NCBI GenBank assembly: GCA_946481425.1
Contig: CAMLNT010000017.1
Span: 1 to 21,438, forward strand
Length of the DNA stretch: 21,438 nucleotides
Direction of reading: 5' to 3'
Source of the DNA: an uncultured Brevundimonas sp.
GTDB taxonomy: Bacteria > Pseudomonadota > Alphaproteobacteria > Caulobacterales > Caulobacteraceae
The notes under the pieces were generated by a model, which saw only the letters and a list, made by a program, of their open reading frames with translations, did no database searches and was not told the DNA's origin. The position numbers were made by a program, and so were the translations under genes. Shown here in pieces: positions 1 to 6,661 of the stretch (within the stretch, counting starts at the first letter, position 1; each line of letters opens with the position of its first letter).

Positions 1-1424
1 TCGGCGGCCTTGGACTTGGGTCCGGCCTCGAGGATCATCTGGCCGTTGTTGGCCGCCTCGCCGAAGACCTTGGCGTCGAAGGGAATGATCATCGACGGAT
101 GGACGCCCAGGGCAGCCGCGAATTCCTTCAGCGGGATTTCGGGGCGGCCCGGGAGCCCGACCTGGTTCAGCACCAGCCGCGGCGGCGTGTCGTTCGGTCG
201 GGCCTGGCGCACCAGGTCGATGATGTTCTTGGCGTTGCGCAGCGAGGCCAGGTCGGGCGCGGCCACGATCACCACCTCGTCGGCGGTGATCAGCGTCTGG
301 CGCATCCAGCGCGACCAGCTGTGCGGCAGATCGAGGATCACGAACGGCGCGGTCGAGCGGATCTTCTGGGTGACCTCCTCGAACGCCTCATGGGACAGGT
401 CCCAGTCGGCATCGAGGGTGGCGGGCGCCGCGAACAGGCTGAGCCGGTCGGTGCAGCGCGCGGTCAGGCGGTCCAGAAGCGTGGCGTCCAGCCGGTCGGG
501 CTGGCCCAGCGCGTCAGCCACGCCCCCCAGGGGGTCCTGGTTAAAGTCCAATCCCGCCGTGCCGAACGGCAGGTCGTAGTCCACGATCACCGTATTGGCC
601 CCGACGCGCTCGGCCAGGGCGTAGGCGGTGTTGTGGGCCACGGTCGAGGCGCCCGAGCCGCCCCGCGCGCCGACGAACGCGATCGAGCGGCCGATGAACG
701 GGCGGGCCGGGTCCGAAAACAGGGACCCGATGGTCGAGATCAGCTGCAGGGGCTGGATCGGGGCGACCAGATATTCGCTGACACCGCGCCGCATCAGCTC
801 GCGGTAGAGCATGATGTCGTTGGCCGCGCCGATGACGACGACCTTGGTCCCGGCGTCGCAGACCTCGGCCAGGGCGTCCAGCGCGTGCAGCAGGCTGTGG
901 CCCATCAGGTCGGTCTCGACCATGACGAGGGCCGGTGTCGGCTCCGACCGGTAGGTCTCGATCGCGCCGACCAGGCCGCCCACGCGGATCTGGGTGGTGG
1001 CGCGCGCCATGCGGCGGTCCTGGCCCGCGCGCTCGGCGGCGGCCAGGGTGTCGGCGCGCTCTCCGAAGATGTGAATGGTGATGCGGGGAACCGACACGTT
1101 CGCCAGGGCCGCGTCGGCCTGTGCCACCAGATCGCCGACCGGATTGAACGGGGCGACCTGGGCCGACGCGTGGGCCGCGGCCGGCGCCGGAGCGGGATAG
1201 GCGCCCTGCGGGGGCTGGGCCGCCGGCGCGGGCTGGGCGGGGATGGCCGCCGGGGCCGTCGGGACGAACCGGAGGGGTTCCGAGGCGGCCGGCGCTTCCG
1301 GCGCGTCAAACGGCGACGGCGCCGGGATCGGCGCAGTCACGGCGAGGCTGTCCGAAGGAAACTCAAGGTCGAAGTCGTCCTCGAAGCCGTCGGCGCTGTA
1401 TTCGGATGTGCGCGCGGGGTTCAT
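1..1424 (-). CDS. cpaE: Tad/Flp pilus assembly ATPase CpaE (TadZ-like), 3' end cut by window edge
   Basis: About 474 codons are visible from an ATG at 1424, and the frame runs open off the left edge, so the C-terminus is missing. Residues 1 to about 105 are Ala/Pro-rich and acidic, a likely flexible linker. A receiver-like domain without recognisable catalysis follows, then a MinD/ParA-like domain from about residue 245. The Walker A loop reads ARGGSGAST (near residues 252-260): the ParA-type signature lysine is replaced by Ala and the first lysine by Arg, as is known for CpaE/TadZ proteins. VIVDYDLPFG follows as the second nucleotide-binding strand. In Caulobacter, CpaE places the pilus machine at the cell pole; that role is family knowledge. 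The gene starts 25 bases after the cpaD stop and is part of the cpa operon. cpaF would be expected beyond the left edge. Confidence 0.93.
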   Translation of the reverse strand, partial: MNPARTSEYSADGFEDDFDLEFPSDSLAVTAPIPAPSPFDAPEAPAASEPLRFVPTAPAAIPAQPAPAAQPPQGAYPAPAPAAAHASAQVAPFNPVGDLVAQADAALANVSVPRITIHIFGERADTLAAAERAGQDRRMARATTQIRVGGLVGAIETYRSEPTPALVMVETDLMGHSLLHALDALAEVCDAGTKVVVIGAANDIMLYRELMRRGVSEYLVAPIQPLQLISTIGSLFSDPARPFIGRSIAFVGARGGSGASTVAHNTAYALAERVGANTVIVDYDLPFGTAGLDFNQDPLGGVADALGQPDRLDATLLDRLTARCTDRLSLFAAPATLDADWDLSHEAFEEVTQKIRSTAPFVILDLPHSWSRWMRQTLITADEVVIVAAPDLASLRNAKNIIDLVRQARPNDTPPRLVLNQVGLPGRPEIPLKEFAAALGVHPSMIIPFDAKVFGEAANNGQMILEAGPKSKAA

Positions 1425-1449
1425 CGGGGCGCTCGGGACAGAAGGGCCA

Positions 1450-2109
1450 TCAGTCGATCGCATCCGACAGTTGGGCGACATCGTCGTCGATGCGCGTGCG
1501 GGTGTCCTCGCCCAGCCGGTAATGCTGGATCACCACGGTGCGGCGTCCGGCATCGGCCGGGTCCATCGGGCGTTGGCCAAGGATGTCGCGCGGATCGGCG
1601 ATCTGGGCGGCCATGTTCGAGATCGTCGAGCAGCCCAGACCCATGGCCGTGCCGTTGTCGGCATGGCGGGTCAGCGAGCCCCATTGGCTGGAGCAGTCGT
1701 AGGTCACGGCCTGAAGCCGGGTGAACCCGACGACCACCGGCGCCCGCGGGTGCGGGGCGGCATAGGCGGCCAGCCGGACCGGTATTCCCGCGCCACGCAG
1801 CGACTCGGCGGCGGCATAGGCGGTCTGAAGCGAAACGGGATCGTCGCCTGACGGCGTCTCGACGACGATCTCGGGGCTGCCCTCGGCGCGCGCGCGGGTG
1901 GCGATTTCGGCAAGCGCCGCGCGCTGTGTGCCGGACAGGCCCGCGTCATGGACGGCCAGGGCGATGCGGTCCATCTGCGGCTCGACGCGGAGCTGCCAGC
2001 GCGACAGCGGGGTCAGCGGCTGCGGGCCGCCGCCGGACGCCGGAGCGCCGCAGGCCGACAGGGCCATCGCGGTCAGCGCCAGGGCGGTGAGAGGGGAGGC
2101 GAGACGCAT
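1450..2109 (-). CDS. cpaD: Tad pilus assembly lipoprotein CpaD
   Basis: The product is a 219-residue exported lipoprotein. The signal peptide ends in a lipobox (ALSAC, with Cys20 as the predicted lipidated residue). The mature part matches the CpaD pattern of a short OmpA-like or SAF-like fold: VEPQMDRIALAVHDAGLS early, and a conserved segment with two cysteines (YDCSSQWGSL and MGLGCSTISNMAAQIADPRDIL) that is typical of the family. CpaD is thought to help the CpaC secretin assemble in the outer membrane. The ATG at 2109 is preceded by AGGAG, which overlaps the cpaC stop codon, so cpaC and cpaD are likely translationally coupled. Identification rests on this motif plus position in the operon. 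Confidence 0.93.
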   Translation of the reverse strand: MRLASPLTALALTAMALSACGAPASGGGPQPLTPLSRWQLRVEPQMDRIALAVHDAGLSGTQRAALAEIATRARAEGSPEIVVETPSGDDPVSLQTAYAAAESLRGAGIPVRLAAYAAPHPRAPVVVGFTRLQAVTYDCSSQWGSLTRHADNGTAMGLGCSTISNMAAQIADPRDILGQRPMDPADAGRRTVVIQHYRLGEDTRTRIDDDVAQLSDAID

Positions 2110-2118
2110 CGGCGGCTC

Positions 2119-3543
2119 CTATTCGATCACATAGCCGACCGGGCCCTGCCAGGCGCCGGCGGCGGGCGCGGCCTGATCCGGGCGGTAGGCCCGGTTCATG
2201 CGGCCCAGGAAGATGGTCTCGGCGTCGGACGCCATCTCCAACCCGTCCACCGGCGTCTGGAAGCGCCCCGGATCGGTCGGATTGACCAGATAGGGGGTGA
2301 CGATGATCACCAACTCGGTCTCGCCCGCCAGATAGTCGCGCGAGCGGAACAGCGCGCCGAGCACCGGCAGCTCCGTCATGCCCGGCAAGGCGTCGATGTT
2401 CTCGCGCGTGACCGACTGCATCAGGCCACCGATCATCAGGCTCTGGCCCGACGGGATCTCGACGGTGTTGGAGATGCGGCGGACCGTCAGCGCCGGGATC
2501 ACCAGGGTGTTGCCGTCGCCGGCTCCCAGCGAGAACGCCCCGTTGGTCGACAGGTCCGAGACCTCGGCCGAGATGCGCAGCGAGATGCGGCCGCCCGACA
2601 GGACGACGGGGGTGACCGTCAGGCCCACGCCATAGGGGCGATATTCGATGATGACGCGGCCGTTGTCGTCCACGCCCGACGGAACGGGGAACTCGCCACC
2701 GGCCAGGAAGTCCGCTTCCTCGCCCGAGACCGAGGTCACATGGGGCTCCGACAGGATCCGCACGATGCCGACCCGCTCGAAGGCCCGCAGCGTCGCCGAC
2801 AGGCCATTGCCGCCGAAGGTCGCCGGCGAGTTGAAGGTGAAGGCGCCGCCGCCGACCTGGCCCGCGTTGACAGCGAAGCCCGGCGTATTGGCCAGGACAA
2901 AGTTGGGGTCCGCGCCGTTGTTGATCGAGCCGGAGAGCGACACGCCCAGCTGCTCGATGATGTTGCGCTGCATTTCCACCACGCGGACGTGGACCATCAC
3001 CTGGTCCGAGCCCGAGATGGACATCATGTTGAGCACCTGCTCCGGCGTCTCGACGAAGGTCGCGGCCACGCGCTGGATGCGCTCGGATTCGCCCGCGCTG
3101 TCGACCGTGCCGGTCAGGATGATCGCGCCGTTGACGGCTTCGGCCGTGACGTTCGCATTCGGGGCGATGCGGCGGATGGTGTCCTGCAGGACGCCGACCG
3201 GAGCCCCGACACGCACGTTCAGGCTCAGGATCTGGCGGCCCGAGGCGTCGAAGAACAGCGCGTCGGTCGCGCCGGGCGCCAGGCCCATCAGCACGATCCG
3301 GCGCGGCGACTGGAGCACGGCGTCGGCGACGGCCGGGTTGGAGACCATCACGTCACGCGCATCGACCGGAAGCTCGATCACCGCGGACTCGCCGCGCGGA
3401 AGGCTCAGCGACTGGGTGGCGTCGGAGCCGACGCCGACGCGCACGACCTGCTGGGCGCTGGCCGGAACAGCCGGCGCGGTGAGCCCCAGGCACAGGGCCG
3501 CCGCCGCCAGCGTCTTGAAGAAGGGGTTTCGCATCGCGGTCAT
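2119..3543 (-). CDS. cpaC: Tad pilus outer-membrane secretin CpaC (RcpA)
   Basis: The 474-residue protein begins with a Sec signal peptide ending near PASAQQ (about residues 1-32). An N-terminal secretin domain follows (VMVSNPAVADAVL, about 63-115), then a BON-like segment (NVTAEAVNGAIILTGTVDS) and the bacterial type II/III secretin domain to the C-terminus. The secretin shows GGEFPVPSG and the late VEIPSGQSLMIGGLM motif. It would form the outer-membrane channel for the Flp pilus. The ATG at 3543 overlaps the cpaB stop in an ATGA, which favours this start over the in-frame ATG three codons later. Length is normal for CpaC. The N-domain has a free-standing relative at 5703-6116. Confidence 0.96.
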   Translation of the reverse strand: MTAMRNPFFKTLAAAALCLGLTAPAVPASAQQVVRVGVGSDATQSLSLPRGESAVIELPVDARDVMVSNPAVADAVLQSPRRIVLMGLAPGATDALFFDASGRQILSLNVRVGAPVGVLQDTIRRIAPNANVTAEAVNGAIILTGTVDSAGESERIQRVAATFVETPEQVLNMMSISGSDQVMVHVRVVEMQRNIIEQLGVSLSGSINNGADPNFVLANTPGFAVNAGQVGGGAFTFNSPATFGGNGLSATLRAFERVGIVRILSEPHVTSVSGEEADFLAGGEFPVPSGVDDNGRVIIEYRPYGVGLTVTPVVLSGGRISLRISAEVSDLSTNGAFSLGAGDGNTLVIPALTVRRISNTVEIPSGQSLMIGGLMQSVTRENIDALPGMTELPVLGALFRSRDYLAGETELVIIVTPYLVNPTDPGRFQTPVDGLEMASDAETIFLGRMNRAYRPDQAAPAAGAWQGPVGYVIE

Positions 3544-4472
3544 CCCACAGGCACCTCGGTGACTTCACCGTTTCTGAAGACGCGGACGGTCTGGGGGCCG
3601 CCGCTGTCGGCGCGGGTCGTCGGATTGATGGCCGCGCCCGTCGGGTCTTGGGCGTCGGCGTAGGAACGGAGCACGAGGTACAGGTCTCCCTGCGCCTGGG
3701 CGAAGGCCAGGACCTCCGCCTCGCGGGGGCCGACCTCCAGCGTGGCGTTGGAGCCGGCCACATTCTGTTCGTCGGAGACCTCGGTGGTCTCGCCGATGGC
3801 CAGGACGCGGATATTGCGCAGGACGGTCGCGGTCACATAGCCGTCGCGGCCATCGATCGATTCCTCGGCGCGGCGGCTCATGATCACGTCGACGCGGTCG
3901 CCCGGCAGGATGAAGCCGCCGGCGCCGGTCTCCTGCGTCACCGGCAGGGACATGGCGCGCATGCCCGGCGCCAGGACCACGGCCAGGAAGCCGCTCTGTC
4001 CGGCCCGGACCAGCTTGGAGGCCACGATCGGCTCGCCGGCCAGGATGCGTTCGCGCACGACGGCGCCCACGACCTGCTCGCGCACGCCGCCGCCGGTCAG
4101 ACGTTCGGCCGCGCGCTGGACCTCGGCCGACGCGGTGCCGTCCTCGGCCGATTCTTCGTCTTCCTTGTCTTCCTCGCCCTCCTCGCCCGCGCGGGCGAGG
4201 GTGGGGACGCTGGCGGCGCCTTCGACGATCCAGGCGCCGTTGACGGCCTCGGCAGGGAAGGCGCGCCATTCCATGTCGCCGTTTTCAATGCGGTCCCCGA
4301 TCTCCAGGTCGCGGGCGGCGACCAGCACCTGGGTCATGGGCGCTTCGGCCGGCGCGGCGGCCGCGGCGTTCACGGCCTCGCCGTCGCCCGAGCCCATGGC
4401 GCGCACGACGAGCGCAAGGCCGATGGCCGACACGGCCGCGACCGCGATGACGATGATGCGAGCTGGTTTCAT
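3540..4472 (-). CDS. cpaB: Flp pilus assembly protein CpaB (RcpC)
   Basis: The 310-residue protein has an N-terminal membrane anchor (residues 5-27) and then a SAF domain (TQVLVAARDLEIGDRI, about 47-95). The RcpC/CpaB domain follows, with MRAMSLPVTQETGAGGFILPGDRVDV as its clearest motif. CpaB acts in the periplasm with the CpaC secretin. Residues 97-112 form an acidic run (EEGEEDKEDEESAED) interrupting the SAF region, which looks like a lineage-specific loop. The ATG at 4472 has GGAGGG ten bases upstream. A 102-base gap separates it from cpaA, so cpaB could have its own promoter or an expression break; the rest of the operon downstream is tightly packed. Confidence 0.95.
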   Translation of the reverse strand: MKPARIIVIAVAAVSAIGLALVVRAMGSGDGEAVNAAAAAPAEAPMTQVLVAARDLEIGDRIENGDMEWRAFPAEAVNGAWIVEGAASVPTLARAGEEGEEDKEDEESAEDGTASAEVQRAAERLTGGGVREQVVGAVVRERILAGEPIVASKLVRAGQSGFLAVVLAPGMRAMSLPVTQETGAGGFILPGDRVDVIMSRRAEESIDGRDGYVTATVLRNIRVLAIGETTEVSDEQNVAGSNATLEVGPREAEVLAFAQAQGDLYLVLRSYADAQDPTGAAINPTTRADSGGPQTVRVFRNGEVTEVPVG

Positions 4473-4493
4473 CGGTCAGGATCCCTCCGGCCC

Positions 4494-4509
4494 GGCGCAA
4501 TTCTGCGCC
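4494..4509. other. Perfect 6-bp hairpin between cpaA and cpaB
   Basis: GGCGCA and TGCGCC flank a four-base ATTC loop, 22 bases before the cpaB start codon. No T-run follows on either strand, so it is not a clear terminator. It could be an mRNA processing or stability element in the cpaB leader; function unknown. Confidence 0.4.
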
Positions 4510-4574
4510 CGTAAATCCGGTTGTCCTGAGAAGAGTGACCGTCGGGAGTTAACGCTGACTTTATGCGGGATTCT

Positions 4575-5087
4575 TCAGGGCGCGACGAAAGCCAGGAAAA
4601 GCGCGCTGTGCGGATAGGCGGCCAGGACGCCGCCGGCGATCGCCACGCCATAGGGGATGTCGCCCTTGGGCTGCAGTAGCCGGCCGAGCCAGGGCGGTCC
4701 GGCCATGGCCAGTGGCGCGCCGGTGGAGCGGGCCAGCAGCAGCCCCAGGCTGAAGAGGCCCCCGATCACCGCCGTCGCCAGAAGGAAGATCAGGCCGGCA
4801 TCCAGACCCAGCCAGAGGCTCGAGGCGGCGATCAGCTTGGCGTCGCCGCCGCCGAGGGTGTTGGTCGCAAACAGGGCCATGCCGATCAAAAGCGCGGCGA
4901 ACCCGAAGGCGAAGTGCATCGCGATCTGGCCGCCGCCAAGGCCTACGGCCAGCGCCGCCACCGGAAACGCCGCCAGCAGGCCGAGCGAAATCCAGTTGGG
5001 GATGGTCATGGAGGTCACGTCGCTCAGGGCCGCGACGATCACCAGCACGGGCAGCACGCTCAGGGCGATGATCACGACGATGTCCAC
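4575..5087 (-). CDS. cpaA: Tad prepilin peptidase CpaA (TadV)
   Basis: The 170-residue polytopic membrane protein is a short type IV prepilin peptidase (A24 family) without the N-methylation domain, as usual for TadV/CpaA. The two catalytic aspartates are visible: Asp23 in SDVTSMTIPN and Asp82 in the GGGD motif (LGGGDAKLIAA). A late PYGVAIAGG motif is also typical. It would cleave the leader of PilA, and probably of the two TadE-like proteins, on the cytoplasmic face after the conserved Gly. The start is a GTG at 5087 preceded by a strong GGAGG seven bases upstream; no ATG fits as well. It follows pilA after a terminator hairpin, so its level is probably lower than that of pilin. Confidence 0.95.
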   Translation of the reverse strand: MDIVVIIALSVLPVLVIVAALSDVTSMTIPNWISLGLLAAFPVAALAVGLGGGQIAMHFAFGFAALLIGMALFATNTLGGGDAKLIAASSLWLGLDAGLIFLLATAVIGGLFSLGLLLARSTGAPLAMAGPPWLGRLLQPKGDIPYGVAIAGGVLAAYPHSALFLAFVAP

Positions 5088-5156
5088 GGCGGATCCTCCA
5101 ATCGAACGCCATCTGGTTTAGCCCGCCGGCGTAAAGTTTCCGTCACCCGGAATTGG

Positions 5157-5186
5157 AAAGGGCCCCGGCGTTTCCGCCGAGGCCCC
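5157..5186 (-). terminator. Intrinsic terminator downstream of pilA
   Basis: On the minus strand a 12-pair GC-rich stem (GGGGCCTCGGCG with CGCCGGGGCCCT, allowing two G-T pairs) closes on a GAAA tetraloop and is followed by a short TTT run. It lies 25 bases after the pilA stop and before cpaA. The arrangement fits partial termination that keeps pilin mRNA abundant relative to the cpaA-E message. Confidence 0.8.
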
Positions 5187-5210
5187 ATCCGTTTCTGACG
5201 GTCGCTGGTC

Positions 5211-5396
5211 TTACGACGACGAGCCGACCGTGCCGCCGAGGTTGCCGGCGATGTTGTTGAACGTGGTTTCCAGGTTGGTGCCCACGAGGCTGACGGCGGT
5301 GATGATGACCACGGCGATCAGAGCGGCGATCAGGCCGTACTCGATGGCGGTGGCGCCCGACTCGTCGTTGATGAACTTGTTGATGAACTTCGACAT
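5211..5396 (-). CDS. pilA: Flp-family major pilin PilA
   Basis: The 61-residue prepilin has a short basic leader, a cleavage motif DESG|ATAIEYG (cut after Gly14, with Glu at +5 of the mature chain), a hydrophobic helix (about residues 18-43) and a short polar tail ending GGTVGSSS. This is the canonical Flp pilin signature. The leader holds an exact duplication, KFIN-KFIN, encoded by two identical 12-bp units at 5367-5390. The ATG has AAGGAG seven bases upstream, which suits high expression. In Caulobacter, pilA is activated by CtrA in a cell-cycle-dependent way; a CtrA-like site is present upstream here (5499-5513). The gene heads the minus-strand cpa cluster. Confidence 0.97.
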   Translation of the reverse strand: MSKFINKFINDESGATAIEYGLIAALIAVVIITAVSLVGTNLETTFNNIAGNLGGTVGSSS

Positions 5397-5467
5397 GAGA
5401 CTTCTCCTTGGATGGATAGAGCAACCGATTTTGACACCGTCAGGGTTAGGTCGGTCGCCCGCCGTCC

Positions 5468-5483
5468 CTGATCACGTGAGCAG
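5468..5483. promoter_or_regulatory. 16-bp near-palindrome in the pilA leader
   Basis: CTGATCACGTGAGCAG is symmetric at 14 of 16 positions around a central TCACGTGA. It sits between the CtrA-like site and the pilA start codon. It could be an operator or an mRNA hairpin; the binding protein is unknown. Confidence 0.4.
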
Positions 5484-5498
5484 AATGCCGCAGGATCC

Positions 5499-5513
5499 TT
5501 AAAGCCAAGTAAA
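5499..5513 (-). promoter_or_regulatory. Candidate CtrA-binding site upstream of pilA
   Basis: On the minus strand the sequence is TTTA-N7-TTAA, one mismatch from the TTAA-N7-TTAA consensus of the cell-cycle regulator CtrA. It lies about 103 bases before the pilA ATG. CtrA control of pilA is known in Caulobacter crescentus; binding here is inferred from the match alone. Confidence 0.45.
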
Positions 5514-5702
5514 GCGGACAAGGTTTACTCGGATATTTGTATAGTGAACAGATATTTACTGTTACCGCCGGTTAACCCTGCCGGATATTAACTGTCCGTG
5601 AAGGACTCAAAGCAGGCCTCTCGGCAGCTCTAACTCTTTCTTGAGGTTTGCGGGGCAGTCTTCGCGTGCGCATCACGCGCTAAGATTCAGATGGAGTCGA
5701 TC

Positions 5703-6116
5703 ATGCGCCGCATCGCCGCCGCTCTCATGGCCCTGACGGTCCTGGCCCCGGCTGGTGTCGCCTCGGCCCAAAGCCGTCCGCTCAGCGTCGAGGTCGATCA
5801 CGTGACCCGCCTGAACCTCAACGGATCCGCCGCCTCCGTTATCGTCGGCAATCCGCAGATCGCCGACGTCACGGTCGTGGACGCCCACACCCTGTTCGTC
5901 AGCGGCCGGGCCTACGGCGTGACCGAGATTGTCGTGCTCGATGGCGCTGGCCGCAGTATCTACCAGGGCGAGGTCGTGGTCAGCGCGCCCTCCTCGGGTC
6001 AGGTGCGCGTGTGGCGCGGCGGCTCGGTCACCAACATGGCCTGCTCGGCGACCTGCGCCCCCAGTGTGCGCAGCGCCACCCCCGGCGGCGCCTCGGGCGC
6101 GCCGACCACGCCCTGA
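5703..6116 (+). CDS. Free-standing secretin N-domain pilus assembly protein
   Basis: The 137-residue protein has a signal peptide (MRRIAAALMALTVLAPAGVASA) and one domain resembling the N-domain of CpaC: VIVGNPQIADVTVVDAHTLFVSGRAYGVTEIVVLD parallels the CpaC segment around SNPAVADAVL. The secretin barrel is absent. The C-terminal tail has a C-X3-C pair (Cys114, Cys118) and ends Gly/Ala/Pro-rich. It probably acts in the periplasm with the CpaC channel; this is inference. The ATG at 5703 is preferred because GGAG lies six bases before it; the in-frame ATG at 5691 lacks a ribosome site. It begins a three-gene operon, with eight bases to the next start. Confidence 0.85.
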   Translation: MRRIAAALMALTVLAPAGVASAQSRPLSVEVDHVTRLNLNGSAASVIVGNPQIADVTVVDAHTLFVSGRAYGVTEIVVLDGAGRSIYQGEVVVSAPSSGQVRVWRGGSVTNMACSATCAPSVRSATPGGASGAPTTP

Positions 6117-6124
6117 TTGCTCCC

Positions 6125-6661
6125 ATGCCGGCGCGCCGCCCTCCTTCCTTCCTGCGCCGCTTCTCGGGGGCGAGCAGCGGGGCGACGGCGATCGAGTTCG
6201 CCATCGTCGCGGTGCCGTTCCTGTTCATGATGTTCTCCATCCTGGAGATCGGCCGGCTCTACATGCTGAGCTCGGTTCTCGAGGATGCGACCATGGACGC
6301 GGGCCGGCGCATCCGCACGGGCGAAATGCAACAGTCGGGCGCCAGCGCCGCCACCTTCAAGGCGGCTGTCTGCGAGCGGATGAGCGTTTTCGAGGGGGAG
6401 TGCAACCAGCGCCTCACAGTCGATGTCCGTGTGATGCCCCAGTTCGCCAACCAGACGCCGCCCAACCCGGTCAGCGGTTCCACCTTCTCGGAATCCCAAC
6501 TGACCTATCAGCCGGGCGGGGCCGACGACATCGTGCTGGTTCGCACCTGGTGGCGCGCGCCGTTGTTTGCGCCGCTGGTGACCCAGGGACTTGAGAAACT
6601 CAGCGATGGAAGCGCCGTGCTGACCGCCGCCGCGACCTTCCGCACGGAGCCCTATCAATGA
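6125..6661 (+). CDS. TadE-like minor pilin, first copy
   Basis: The 178-residue protein has a basic N-terminus, then SSG|ATAIEFAIVAVPFLFMMFSILEIGR, a prepilin-like cleavage site with Glu at +5 followed by one transmembrane helix (about residues 24-45). This is the TadE/TadG pattern. The soluble part carries two cysteines (AVCERMSVFEGECNQ) that could form a disulfide. TadE-type pseudopilins are processed by the Tad prepilin peptidase, here CpaA. The ATG at 6125 follows the previous stop by eight bases; a longer upstream frame would overlap that gene and is not needed. Its stop overlaps the next start in ATGA. It may correspond to one of the extra cpa genes next to Caulobacter pilA, but I cannot assign which. 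Confidence 0.88.
   Translation: MPARRPPSFLRRFSGASSGATAIEFAIVAVPFLFMMFSILEIGRLYMLSSVLEDATMDAGRRIRTGEMQQSGASAATFKAAVCERMSVFEGECNQRLTVDVRVMPQFANQTPPNPVSGSTFSESQLTYQPGGADDIVLVRTWWRAPLFAPLVTQGLEKLSDGSAVLTAAATFRTEPYQ

Larger units (their letters stand above)
5397..5702. promoter_or_regulatory. Divergent promoter region between pilA and the plus-strand pilus genes
   Basis: This 306-base gap has no convincing gene. Its middle (about 5515-5595) is clearly more AT-rich than the rest of the window. It contains GATATTT at 5532-5538 and 5551-5557 and GATATTA at 5584-5590, plus two TTAAC words (near 5572 and 5588). A small hairpin (CGCGTG and CACGCG around CGCAT, 5663-5679) lies just before the plus-strand gene. 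Both transcripts must start here, but I could not assign exact -35/-10 elements. Confidence 0.7.

Noticed and set aside
99..1724. Long plus-strand open frame of 541 codons opposite cpaE and cpaD
   Set aside because: It is antisense to recognised genes, rich in Arg/Gly/His with no domain, and is explained by the high GC third codon positions of the real genes.
1948..3663. Plus-strand open frame of 571 codons opposite cpaC
   Set aside because: The minus strand encodes a clear secretin with operon overlaps; the antisense product has no family features.
5572..5591. Pair of TTAA words upstream of pilA as a second CtrA site
   Set aside because: They are separated by 12 bases instead of the 7 required by the CtrA consensus.
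5604..5688. Two GANTC methylation sites in the pilA upstream gap (5604-5608, 5684-5688)
   Set aside because: About one is expected by chance in a gap this long, so no special CcrM control can be claimed.
6011..6124. Upstream extension of the first TadE frame
   Set aside because: It lies within the preceding gene and would bury the prepilin-like leader; the ATG at 6125 fits the operon spacing.
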